In this document: positions 8,979 to 17,240 of the stretch, piece after piece
Layout of the letters: the number at the start of each line of letters is the position of its first letter
Position numbering within the stretch: position 1 is the stretch's first letter
Assembly (NCBI RefSeq): GCF_003390375.1
Contig: NZ_QUOT01000001.1
Location: forward strand, 2,728,001-2,792,000
DNA length: 64,000 nt
Source of the DNA: Thalassotalea euphylliae
GTDB lineage: Bacteria; Pseudomonadota; Gammaproteobacteria; Enterobacterales; Alteromonadaceae
Reading direction: 5' to 3'
The notes under the pieces: model-generated
Told to the model about the DNA's origin: nothing
The model's database searches: none
Seen by the model: only the letters and a program-made list of their open reading frames with translations
Program-made: the position numbers and the translations under genes

Positions 8979-9890
8979 CTATTTGGGCTTAGTGCACAGT
9001 AACTTAAGTTGCTGACGAAATAGCTTCATCAACACTTCAATGTCATTGGTTTTAACGTAGTTAGGACGAATAATAAAGGCAATGCTACGGTGCGGGCCTG
9101 GCTCATTTAAATGCAATGCGCGCAGTTCACTTTCGTTATGTAGCAATTGTTGTAGTGCCATCTCTGGTACTAACGTGGTGCCTAATTTACCTGCTACCAT
9201 CTGGACAATTGTATGTAAGCTAGTGGCATCAAAGGTTGAGTCCTTCTCTACGCTTTTATGTTGGCAAGCTGCAAGGGCATGATCTTTTAGGCAATGTCCT
9301 TCTTTAAGCAACATGAGCTTGTCCATTGCCATTTCTTGCGTACTAATTTCTTTAGTGTTGGCAGGGCATTCTTCGTGGTGGCAAACCATGTAAAAGTCTT
9401 CTTGCCAAAATTCGAAGCTCATCAAGCCATCAATTGCATACGGTAGCGCTAAAATTGCCGCATCTAAATCACCGGTGCGCACTCGATCAACTAACTCGTG
9501 CGACTGTGCTTCAACAATTTTTAAGCGAAAATCTGGGTAGTTTTTGCGTACTTCCGGTAGCACTTTCGGTAATAAGTAAGGTCCAATGGTTGGAATAATG
9601 CCAAGCGTCATTGGGGTACTCAGCGGTGATTTATCCATTTGTGACAGCTGCATAAGTTCTTCAAGTTCCAACTTAACTTGTTGAGCCTTTGCTAACACTT
9701 GCTGACCGATATCAGTAATAAAAACGTGCTTGTTATTACGTTCGAATACTTTGAGGCCAAGCTGAGTTTCCATTTCATTAATGGCAGAGCTTAATGCTGA
9801 CTGCGACACGTTGCACATTTCTGCGGCTTTTTTAAAGTGCAAGGTTTTACCAACCGCCAGCGCGTAATTGATTTGCTTAAGAGAAATCAT
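8979..9890 (-). CDS. oxyR: OxyR hydrogen-peroxide-sensing LysR-family regulator
   Basis: About 303 residues from the ATG at 9890 (a TTG at 9902 would add four). The N-terminal LysR winged helix spans residues 1-60 (HFKKAAEMCNVSQSALSSAI). The peroxidatic and resolving cysteines are present as C200 and C209 (EGHCLKDHALAACQ), the same nine-residue spacing as Cys199/Cys208 of E. coli OxyR, so this should be a true disulfide-switch sensor. It is transcribed divergently from katG, its expected target, with about 120 bp between. The Cys pair makes OxyR far more likely than a generic LysR protein. Confidence 0.95.
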   Translation of the reverse strand: MISLKQINYALAVGKTLHFKKAAEMCNVSQSALSSAINEMETQLGLKVFERNNKHVFITDIGQQVLAKAQQVKLELEELMQLSQMDKSPLSTPMTLGIIPTIGPYLLPKVLPEVRKNYPDFRLKIVEAQSHELVDRVRTGDLDAAILALPYAIDGLMSFEFWQEDFYMVCHHEECPANTKEISTQEMAMDKLMLLKEGHCLKDHALAACQHKSVEKDSTFDATSLHTIVQMVAGKLGTTLVPEMALQQLLHNESELRALHLNEPGPHRSIAFIIRPNYVKTNDIEVLMKLFRQQLKLLCTKPK

Positions 9891-10011
9891 CTTGTTGTTC
9901 AAATAAATCGAATATAACGTTCATTTTAATCAAATTTCGATTGCTTGGGAATCTCCTATACTTTCGCTGAACAGAGTAGTTATACCTTAACTATCCTTCT
10001 AGGGGGAACAA
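9891..10011. promoter_or_regulatory. oxyR-katG divergent control region
   Basis: About 120 bp shared by oxyR (minus) and katG (plus). It contains two spaced inverted repeats: AATCGAA...TTCGATT (about 9906-9942) and TAGTTA-TACCT-TAACTA (9977-9993). Either could be part of an OxyR-type operator, which consists of spaced half sites; neither matches the E. coli consensus closely. AGGGGGAA before 10012 is a strong ribosome binding site for katG. Confidence 0.5.
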
Positions 10012-12231
10012 ATGAAATTAAATAAGATCTTATCTGCTGCAGTCGCTGCTGGTTTGATGTTCGGCACGGCATCAATGTCAGTATCTGCGTCAGTAGGTGA
10101 AGCAAAATCGAATCAATTTTGGTGGCCTGAGCAACTTAACTTAGCCCCACTTCGTCAGCATAGCCCAGAATCTAACCCATACGGCGCTGATTTCAATTAC
10201 GCAAAAGCATTTGCCAAGCTAGATCTAGCAACAGTCAAAAAAGATATTGAAACGACCTTAACTGATTCTCAAGACTGGTGGCCAGCTGACTGGGGTCACT
10301 ATGGTCCATTAATGATCCGTATGGCATGGCATAGCGCGGGTGTATACCGCGTTGCTGATGGTCGTGGTGGTGCAGCAGGTGGTCAACATCGTTTAGCGCC
10401 ATTGAATAGCTGGCCAGATAACGCCAACTTAGACAAAGCACGTCGCCTGTTATGGCCTGTTAAACAAAAGTACGGTGCAAGCCTTTCATGGGCCGACTTA
10501 ATGGTACTTGCGGGTAACGTTGCTCTTGAATCAATGGGCTTTGAAACCTTTGGTTTTGCTGGTGGTCGTTCGGATGATTGGGAACCTGATTTAGTTTACT
10601 GGGGTCCAGAAAAGGCTTTCCTAAAAGATAAGCGTCGCGACAAATTTGGCAAATTAAAAGGCCCAATGGCGGCGGTTGAAATGGGTTTAATTTACGTTAA
10701 CCCAGAAGGCCCACACGGTAAGCCAGATCCATTATTAGCTGCAAACGACATTCGTATGTCATTTGGCCGCATGGCAATGAACGACGAAGAAATTGTTGCC
10801 CTAATTGCGGGTGGTCACACCTTAGGTAAAGCACACGGTGCGAAAAAGCCAAGCGACTGTATTGGTAAAGAGCCAGCAGCAGCGCCAATCGAACAACAAG
10901 GTTTAGGTTGGAAAAACAGCTGTGGTACCGGTAAAGGTGCTGATGCAACCACTAGTGGTTTAGAAGGTGCGTGGACAGTAACACCAACCCGTTGGTCAAC
11001 TAACTACTTAGATAACCTAATGAACTTCAACTGGGTATTAACGAAAAGCCCAGCAGGTGCTAAGCAGTGGATCCCAGATAACCCAGCAGCAGCGAACCTA
11101 GTGCCAGATGCACACATTCCGGGTAAGCGTAATGCACCTATCATGTTCACTACGGATATTGCGTTAAAAGAAGATCCTGCATTCCGCAAAATTGTTGAAC
11201 GTTTCAGAGCGGATCCAAAAGAATTCGATTTAGCTTTCGCTAAAGCATGGTTCAAACTAACTCACCGTGACATGGGCCCTCGTGCGCGTTACGTTGGTGC
11301 CGATGTACCATCAGAAGTGTTGTTATGGCAAGACCCATTACCAGAAGCAACCGGTAAGCAAATCAGTGAAAAAGATGCTGCGAAACTTAAAAAGCAAATC
11401 TTGAAAACTGGTTTAACAACGTCTGAGCTAGTGCGCACTGCATGGGCATCAGCGGCAAGCCATCGTGTAACTGATATGCGTGGTGGTGCTAACGGCGCAC
11501 GTGTTCGTTTGGAGCCACAAGCAAGTTGGGCAGTTAACAACCCGAAAGCACTAAGCAACGCGTTAGCTAAATTAGAAGACGTACAAAAGGCTTGGAATAA
11601 GAAATCTCGCCGCGACGTATCACTTGCTGACGTTATCGTTTTAGCTGGTGCTGCAGGTATCGAGCAAGCGGCAAAAGATGCTGGCATGAAAGTAGCTGTA
11701 CCATTTGCTGCAGGTCGTGTTGACGCTTCACAAGCACAAACTGAAGTACCTTCATTTGCTCACTTAGAGCCAAAAGCAGATGCGTTCCGCAACTACTTCA
11801 CTGACGCTTCATACTTCGGCCCAACTGAAATGATGGTGGATAAAGCCAACATGCTTGGTCTAACGGTACCAGAAATGACGGTACTACTAGGTGGTTTACG
11901 TAGCATTAACATCAACTACGATGGCAGCGAGCACGGTGTATTCACTGACAAGCCAGGTACATTGAACAACGACTTCTTTACTAACTTATTGGATATGCGC
12001 TACACCTGGAGCAAAACCAACCAAGAAGGTATTTACCAAGGTAAAGAGCGCGCGTCTGGCAAAGCAATGTGGACAGCAACACCGGTTGACCTAATCTTTG
12101 GTTCGAACTCAGAGCTACGTGCCATTGCCGAAGTTTACGCTTCAGCTGATGCGAAGCAGAAGTTCTACGATGACTTCATTGCTGCTTGGGTTAAAGTTAT
12201 GCAACTTGACCGCTTTGACTTAAAAAACTAA
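10012..12231 (+). CDS. katG: Catalase-peroxidase KatG with signal peptide
   Basis: 739 residues. The N-terminus is a Sec-type signal peptide (MKLNKILSAAVAAGLMFGTA, cleavage likely near VSA, residue 26), so the enzyme is predicted to be periplasmic. Distal residues Arg103, Trp106 and His107 (RMAWH), proximal His269 (GGHTLGKAHG), and the cross-linked triad Trp106-Tyr228-Met254 are all in place with the spacing of known KatG enzymes. It has both the haem N-domain and the non-haem C-domain. It decomposes H2O2 and has broad peroxidase activity. It is divergent from oxyR and preceded by a strong AGGGGG ribosome binding site; a tandem repeat and terminator follow. Confidence 0.96.
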   Translation: MKLNKILSAAVAAGLMFGTASMSVSASVGEAKSNQFWWPEQLNLAPLRQHSPESNPYGADFNYAKAFAKLDLATVKKDIETTLTDSQDWWPADWGHYGPLMIRMAWHSAGVYRVADGRGGAAGGQHRLAPLNSWPDNANLDKARRLLWPVKQKYGASLSWADLMVLAGNVALESMGFETFGFAGGRSDDWEPDLVYWGPEKAFLKDKRRDKFGKLKGPMAAVEMGLIYVNPEGPHGKPDPLLAANDIRMSFGRMAMNDEEIVALIAGGHTLGKAHGAKKPSDCIGKEPAAAPIEQQGLGWKNSCGTGKGADATTSGLEGAWTVTPTRWSTNYLDNLMNFNWVLTKSPAGAKQWIPDNPAAANLVPDAHIPGKRNAPIMFTTDIALKEDPAFRKIVERFRADPKEFDLAFAKAWFKLTHRDMGPRARYVGADVPSEVLLWQDPLPEATGKQISEKDAAKLKKQILKTGLTTSELVRTAWASAASHRVTDMRGGANGARVRLEPQASWAVNNPKALSNALAKLEDVQKAWNKKSRRDVSLADVIVLAGAAGIEQAAKDAGMKVAVPFAAGRVDASQAQTEVPSFAHLEPKADAFRNYFTDASYFGPTEMMVDKANMLGLTVPEMTVLLGGLRSININYDGSEHGVFTDKPGTLNNDFFTNLLDMRYTWSKTNQEGIYQGKERASGKAMWTATPVDLIFGSNSELRAIAEVYASADAKQKFYDDFIAAWVKVMQLDRFDLKN

Positions 12232-12232
12232 T

Positions 12233-12297
12233 CCTTTAAAGACAAGCCTTTAAAGACAAGCCTTTAAAGATAAGCCTTTAAAGATAAGTATTTAAAG
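12233..12297 (+). repeat. 14-bp tandem repeat, about 4.6 copies
   Basis: Directly after the katG stop codon: CCTTTAAAGACAAG twice, CCTTTAAAGATAAG twice, then a partial, diverged copy. Each unit contains the palindrome CTTTAAAG, so the transcript could form several alternative small hairpins. Confidence 0.9.
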
Positions 12298-12357
12298 TCA
12301 CACGAAAATCTAAAATAAAGGGCGTGATCACTGATAGGTGTTCACACCACTCCCTCG

Positions 12358-12385
12358 AAAGAGTCGCAGTTGCGGCTCTTTTTAT
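12358..12385 (+). terminator. Intrinsic terminator of katG
   Basis: Stem AAAGAGTCGCA / TGCGGCTCTTT (one G-U pair) with a 2-nt loop, followed by a T run. Confidence 0.8.
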
Positions 12386-12465
12386 TTTTAGCTTCAAGCT
12401 CTCTAGCGTTCGCCTCCCTATCTTGAATTGGCGCTATTTCACTTAATCAACACGCCGAAATTGAT

Positions 12466-12578
12466 TGTTCGAAATCGAACATAATTGTTTGAAAACATAC
12501 ATTCAAATCCGAACACTTCAATACTTATTAGCTTAACTTATTGATATTTAATAACAATAAACTTGGCGCAGATTTTTC
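12466..12578 (+). promoter_or_regulatory. Probable sigma-54 promoter with upstream activator sites for the ABC operon
   Basis: TTGGCGC at 12563-12569 followed, at sigma-54 spacing, by TTTTTC ending at 12578 fits the -24 (TGGCAC) and -12 (TTGC) elements except for T in place of G at -12. About 100 bp upstream is a perfect inverted repeat TGTTCGA-AA-TCGAACA (12466-12481), and between them a second, looser one (TTTGAA...TTCAAA, about 12488-12507); these resemble enhancer sites for an NtrC-type activator. The operon is followed by just such an activator. Promoter assignment is inference from pattern and context. Confidence 0.55.
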
Positions 12579-12623
12579 ATTACACCTAGCATAATGAATG
12601 AATAAATCGAGAAGGGAGCCATT

Positions 12624-13874
12624 GTGGAAATTCAGATACCGCGTAAAAAGTCCATGAAACTCAAATATGCAGCCGCCACGTTTGTGGGCTTAATTGCCTG
12701 TATTTTATATTTTTATCAGGCGGATAGTGTGCCGACAGTGGCTAGCGATAAATTGACGTTACTGAAAGTTGAACAAGGGCAAGTGGACTTATTTAGCCAA
12801 GCCTTTGGTGAATTGTATTCTGCACAAGAGCGCATGTTAACGTCGCAAGCGTCAGGTAAAGTGGCAACTATTCACGTTAAACCCGGTGCCATCGTTGTAC
12901 CAGAAACGGTGATCTTGTCGTTAGCAAACCCTGAGTTGAATTTGGCTTATCAGTCGGCAGTGGGCAATTTAGATGCTAGCAAAGCTCAGTTAGAGTCGTT
13001 TGAGTTAGAGCAAGAAAATGAACGCCTAGATTACCAAGGCCGCATTGTCGATATCGAGTCAGCACTGGAAAGAGCCCAGTTGGAACTGAGAGTGAACAAT
13101 GAACTTTCCGAGCGCGGTGTCTCTGCCAAATTGGATATCATCAGAGCGGAATTGTCGGTTAATCAGCAGGGGAAAAAGCTCGTATTTGAAAAACAAAAAT
13201 ACCAACACTTTCTCAAAGTACAGGCGTTTCAGTTAAAACAACGTCAAATCGCTCTTGAGCAGCAAAGCCAAGAAGTCGCGTTATTGCAGCAGCAACTGGA
13301 TGATTTACAAGTGAAAGCGGGTATTCATGGCACGCTGCAAAGTTTAGCGGTTGAGACTGGTGAGTCTTTACCACAAGGTGCCATTTTAGGACGTGTTGGC
13401 TCAGTGGATTCTTTATTAGCAAGGCTGCGAGTACCGCAACATCAAGCGGATCAAATTATCATTGGTGCGCCTGTCGAACTAGCCACTCGCAAGGGAAGTA
13501 TCAGTGGCACAATCGCCCGTATCGAATCTTTAGTGACCAACGGTAATGTACTGGCAGAAGTGGCGCTAGCAAGCGAGCTACCTGCCGATGCTAGACCATT
13601 AGCACCGGTTACTGGGCAAATATTTATGCACACCAAAGAAAATGCTCTGTATATCAAGCAAGTGGCAGGCTTGCGTCCAATGTCTCAGCTAGAGCGCTTT
13701 GTACTAACCTCAGATAGCACCACCACAGCGACGAAAAGAAACATTCAATTGGGCGATTTAACTAAGGGCAAACTCATTATCGAGTCTGGCATTAACGCAG
13801 ACGAGCAATTTATTTCACAAATGCCTGACACATGGTCGGCATATCAAACAATCAATATCGATCAACAGGGGTAA
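12624..13874 (+). CDS. HlyD/MacA-type periplasmic adaptor of an efflux system
   Basis: 416 residues from a GTG preceded by AGAAGGGAG. One N-terminal transmembrane anchor (about residues 12-32), then a lipoyl half-motif (SGKVATIHVKPGAIV), a long coiled-coil hairpin (about 110-225, rich in Glu/Gln/Leu), the second lipoyl half (GIHGTLQSLAVETGES), and a beta-barrel/membrane-proximal region. This is the membrane-fusion-protein order. It is first in a three-gene operon with an ABC ATPase (3 bp downstream) and a MacB/FtsX-like permease, so it couples the inner-membrane transporter to the periplasm or an outer-membrane channel not encoded here. Substrate unknown. Confidence 0.88.
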   Translation: MEIQIPRKKSMKLKYAAATFVGLIACILYFYQADSVPTVASDKLTLLKVEQGQVDLFSQAFGELYSAQERMLTSQASGKVATIHVKPGAIVVPETVILSLANPELNLAYQSAVGNLDASKAQLESFELEQENERLDYQGRIVDIESALERAQLELRVNNELSERGVSAKLDIIRAELSVNQQGKKLVFEKQKYQHFLKVQAFQLKQRQIALEQQSQEVALLQQQLDDLQVKAGIHGTLQSLAVETGESLPQGAILGRVGSVDSLLARLRVPQHQADQIIIGAPVELATRKGSISGTIARIESLVTNGNVLAEVALASELPADARPLAPVTGQIFMHTKENALYIKQVAGLRPMSQLERFVLTSDSTTTATKRNIQLGDLTKGKLIIESGINADEQFISQMPDTWSAYQTINIDQQG

Positions 13875-13877
13875 ATA

Positions 13878-14639
13878 ATGACTAATAACACTGTCGTCAG
13901 CATGGAAAACATTCATAAAAAATACGTCGGTACTGAAATTGAAACACACGCACTGCAAGGGGTGTCACTGACCATTTACCAAGGTGAATTCGTCGCTATT
14001 ACCGGCCCCTCGGGCTGCGGTAAATCAACACTTTTAACCATAATGGGCTTGCTGGATAGCGCCAGTGACGGCAGCTACCAACTGAGTGGTATTGATACCA
14101 CAGGGTTGAAAGTCGATCAGCGCACCCATGTTAGAAACCAGCATATTGGCTATGTCTTCCAATCGTTTAACCTGATCGATTCAATGTCGGTATACGACAA
14201 TGTCGCGCTACCGCTCGAGCACCGAGGTGAAAAACCTGAGGTGATCAAGCAAGAAGTGCTAGCCGCGCTAACGAAAGTGGGAATGCAGCACCGCGTAAAC
14301 TATAAGCCGAATCAAATTTCCGGTGGTCAGCAGCAACGGGTGGCAATCGCTAGAGCTTTGGTTGGCAACCCAGATCTTATTTTAGTGGACGAGCCAACCG
14401 GTAACTTAGATACCAAAAATGGTGATGCTGTAATGAAGCTACTGATTGAGTTGAACAAGCAAGGCTCAACCATAGTCATGGTTACCCATGACAGCCGTTA
14501 CAGTGGTTTGGCAGATCGCCAAATTCAACTGTTAGACGGCAAAATTGTTGGTGAGAAACAGTTGCAAAGCGATAAATTGCAAACGAATAATTTGCAAAGC
14601 GATAAACTACAAACTAAGAGCGAAAAGGAAGTGGCATGA
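13878..14639 (+). CDS. ABC transporter ATP-binding protein (MacB/LolD type)
   Basis: 253 residues. Walker A GPSGCGKST (about 41-49), Q-loop in YVFQSFNL, signature SGGQQQR, Walker B LILVDEPTGNLDT, and H-loop in VTHDSRY are all present, as in the MacB/LolD/FtsE exporter family. The last ~30 residues extend past the usual end as a repeated tail (LQSDKLQT units) encoded by a 30-bp tandem repeat. The stop overlaps the permease start (ATGA), indicating coupling. It energises the adaptor/permease system. Confidence 0.92.
   Translation: MTNNTVVSMENIHKKYVGTEIETHALQGVSLTIYQGEFVAITGPSGCGKSTLLTIMGLLDSASDGSYQLSGIDTTGLKVDQRTHVRNQHIGYVFQSFNLIDSMSVYDNVALPLEHRGEKPEVIKQEVLAALTKVGMQHRVNYKPNQISGGQQQRVAIARALVGNPDLILVDEPTGNLDTKNGDAVMKLLIELNKQGSTIVMVTHDSRYSGLADRQIQLLDGKIVGEKQLQSDKLQTNNLQSDKLQTKSEKEVA
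14562..14621 (+). repeat. 30-bp in-frame tandem repeat in the ABC ATPase C-terminus
   Basis: Two adjacent units starting TTGCAAAGCGATAAA, at 14562-14591 and 14592-14621, each with a looser internal 15-bp periodicity. Repeat length is a multiple of three, so copy-number change would lengthen or shorten the protein tail without a frameshift. Confidence 0.8.
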
Positions 14640-17104
14640 GACTTTACAGCAAGGCTTTTCAACAGGGCATCGCCCGTATTTTCACTCTGCCACGATTAAG
14701 TTTGCCCCTGATCACTACCTTAGGGTTAACATTAGCGGCTGTACTAACCGTGATCGCGGTGGCCAATACGCTGCTATACAAACCGTTAGCGGATGTCGAT
14801 GAAAGTGATCTGTATCGCATTGAAGTGAATTTGGCATTTAATGAAGATTTAACCGTACCGTTTTTCAGTGAGCCAAGACGCATCGCAGCAATTAAAAAGC
14901 TCTATGGCGATGACCTAGCTTGGGGCAATATTGCCTCAGACACTGTACCTATCGAGCTTGATGGTAATGAAGTTCAAGTAACGCGTTTTAATGCTACAGC
15001 AGGCTCGCCAGAAGTGCTTGGTTTATCGCTACTAAATGGTCAAGGCAGTGATATTGATAATGTGGAGGCAGGTGTTTGGATTTCTGAGGCTTTATGGCAA
15101 TCAATGTTTGGCAGCGCTGAAGATTTATCGCAGCAAATGCTACGCCTAGATGGCACTGAGTATCCTATTTTTGGTGTTTTTGACAACTTAACCAGCCTTA
15201 ATTCGGTGAATCTGAGTGAACAGCCAAGCGAACAAATCTGGCAGTTTCAAAACTTGCAATCAGCCTTAGAATCACCTGATGCAGTTGTACTTAACCTAGG
15301 ACCTATTACCTTTGTTCGAGGGGCTAAAAGTGCACTTCCAACACCTGCAGATCTGGAAAAATGGTTTGTTGATTACGTGAATGTGGAGATCAGCAATGAT
15401 CGCGCTCGTGATTTTCTGCTCAGCAAAGCCGTCACCGGTGAAGTCGTAAGCTACCGAGATTCATTCATTGGTGATAGTCGTCAGCTGGTATTTGTCTTGA
15501 TGTTCGCCATGTTTAGTTTGTTGGTAATGGCGAGCTTAAACTTGCTCAATATGTTTATTGCCCACTACCAAAGCAGAAACAAAGAGTTTGCTATCCAAAT
15601 GTGTATGGGTTCAAGTGTCGGCCGACTACGTGGCTTAATTTTCACTGAAAATCTGCCGATGTTTTTGCTGGCAACCATACTTGGACTAATTGCCGCAGGT
15701 TGGTTAATCGAAAGTTTACCTACCTTAGCAGGTGATAGCTTACCCTTAATGGAGCAAATATCATTAAGTGCTAGCAGCGTCATTATCGCCTTAGCGTTGA
15801 TTGGCATGATCAACTTTGTGTTTGCCATGATCGCGCTGATTTATGTGGATAAAACCGCATTGACCGACAGTTTAAATTCCAGTGGTAAAGGCACCCCAGC
15901 CCAGCAAAATCAACTGGTCAGTAAAGCGCTGATGATAGTGCAATTAACCTTGGCTTGTGTGTTACTCACTGGTGCGAGTATTTCCGTCAAAGACAGTTAC
16001 CGTAGCGCTTACGCCAACCTTGGTTACAGTATGCCCAATGCCTTTGAAGTGAGCATGGCGATTGGCGATGAAACTTGGCAAACATCACTAGCTGAATACG
16101 AACAGTATCGCGGCAGTGAATGGCAACAACTGAGAGCTAACTTAGTTGAGCGCCTGTCTAATTTAGGTGGTGATGTTATTGATATTAATGCCCTGCCACT
16201 GACAAACAATGTCTCGATGAGTGCATTTCCTGACCCCGATACTGGTGATTCCGTGATGATACGACCACAAATGTGGGCCAAGGGGCTATTGGCTAAGTTT
16301 GATATTGAGCTGCTAGCCGGCAGAGACTTGAACGAGGCAGATATCGACTTACCACATGTATTAATTTCTCGTTCGTTTGCCATCGATCGTGCTGGCAATG
16401 AACCATGGCAGGCAATGATTGGTAAAGAGCTTAAAATGGGAACCGATGCAGAAGATATTTTCAAGGTCGTGGGTATTGTTGAAGATACCATTCCACTTCC
16501 GGGCGGCACCTTGAACATTGATGCTCCTGAAGTCTACTATAGTAACCCATCGCGCATTGCGCTAAATCGCTTGTCTGCCGTGGTGATTATGCCTGACGCG
16601 CAAGAGTTGCAGCGAGAAGAGGTTGAGAAGCTGTTTGTCGGCATGGATTCGCGCTTAAGTGACGTACAAGTTGATGCTATGCAACAGCGCTGGAATACGG
16701 TGACGGCAGCCACTCGCTTAAATATGTATGTGGTGATGGGGCTGGCGGCACTCACATTAGCGTTAGCTGCGATTGGTGTTTCCGGTTTGAGTCAAATGAC
16801 TGCGAGCCAAAAGCGTTATGAATTAGCGGTTCGCATGGCAACGGGAGCAAAACAAAGTCGCTTGCTACGCTTGTTGCTGCAAGATTCTATTTGGATGTTA
16901 GCGTTTGGTTTAGGGCTAGGTGTATTGGCAGCGGTGACTAGCTACCAGTATTTACTGACCTTCTTTAACAGTGCACCAGCGTTTGACTGGATGGTAACAT
17001 CGCTGATTAACTTAGCGCTTGCGATAGTGATGATAATATCGGTGGCACTACCGGGCTGGTTGGTTATCCGTAAAGATCCCATGCGAGTGCTAAGAGAGCT
17101 TTAA
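14636..17104 (+). CDS. MacB/FtsX-type ABC transporter permease
   Basis: 822 residues, overlapping the ATPase by 4 bp. One N-terminal transmembrane helix (about 20-45), a periplasmic MacB-PCD-like domain, three helices around residues 280-405, then a second FtsX-like half with further helix (about 430-450), a large periplasmic domain and three terminal helices (about 695-815). This duplicated FtsX layout, close to 800 residues, is the form seen in permeases of the acidobacterial/Bacteroidetes-type MacB-like systems rather than the four-helix E. coli MacB. Probably exports a peptide, lipid or small toxic molecule with the adaptor upstream. Confidence 0.88.
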   Translation: MRLYSKAFQQGIARIFTLPRLSLPLITTLGLTLAAVLTVIAVANTLLYKPLADVDESDLYRIEVNLAFNEDLTVPFFSEPRRIAAIKKLYGDDLAWGNIASDTVPIELDGNEVQVTRFNATAGSPEVLGLSLLNGQGSDIDNVEAGVWISEALWQSMFGSAEDLSQQMLRLDGTEYPIFGVFDNLTSLNSVNLSEQPSEQIWQFQNLQSALESPDAVVLNLGPITFVRGAKSALPTPADLEKWFVDYVNVEISNDRARDFLLSKAVTGEVVSYRDSFIGDSRQLVFVLMFAMFSLLVMASLNLLNMFIAHYQSRNKEFAIQMCMGSSVGRLRGLIFTENLPMFLLATILGLIAAGWLIESLPTLAGDSLPLMEQISLSASSVIIALALIGMINFVFAMIALIYVDKTALTDSLNSSGKGTPAQQNQLVSKALMIVQLTLACVLLTGASISVKDSYRSAYANLGYSMPNAFEVSMAIGDETWQTSLAEYEQYRGSEWQQLRANLVERLSNLGGDVIDINALPLTNNVSMSAFPDPDTGDSVMIRPQMWAKGLLAKFDIELLAGRDLNEADIDLPHVLISRSFAIDRAGNEPWQAMIGKELKMGTDAEDIFKVVGIVEDTIPLPGGTLNIDAPEVYYSNPSRIALNRLSAVVIMPDAQELQREEVEKLFVGMDSRLSDVQVDAMQQRWNTVTAATRLNMYVVMGLAALTLALAAIGVSGLSQMTASQKRYELAVRMATGAKQSRLLRLLLQDSIWMLAFGLGLGVLAAVTSYQYLLTFFNSAPAFDWMVTSLINLALAIVMIISVALPGWLVIRKDPMRVLREL

Positions 17105-17160
17105 CTAGGTAAATAGCTAAGTAAACAATTAGCAAAATATTTATCAATTTTGGATGCAGT

Positions 17161-17192
17161 AACGGCCTCGAACCTAGTTGTTCGAGGCCGTT
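17161..17192 (+). terminator. Strong hairpin after the ABC permease
   Basis: Perfect 12-bp stem (AACGGCCTCGAA / TTCGAGGCCGTT) with an 8-nt loop. No clean T run follows (TTAATTTAAGG), so it may be a partial terminator or an mRNA-processing/stability element separating the transport genes from the regulator pair. Confidence 0.6.
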
Positions 17193-17195
17193 AAT

Positions 17196-17240
17196 TTAAG
17201 GAGCGCTATTTTAAAGAGCGTTATGTTAAGGAGCACTATG
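17196..17240 (+). repeat. 15-bp tandem repeat carrying ribosome binding sites and start codons
   Basis: Three units: TTAAGGAGCGCTATT, TTAAAGAGCGTTATG, TTAAGGAGCACTATG. Each has a Shine-Dalgarno-like purine run, and units two and three end in an ATG in frame with the response regulator downstream. Confidence 0.85.

Noticed and set aside
11289..11687. 132-codon minus-strand frame within katG
   Set aside because: Antisense shadow with Ser/Ala-rich composition; no ribosome binding site or family motif.
16024..16518. 164-codon minus-strand frame within the ABC permease
   Set aside because: Ser/Pro-rich antisense shadow; the permease frame carries clear membrane segments and motifs.
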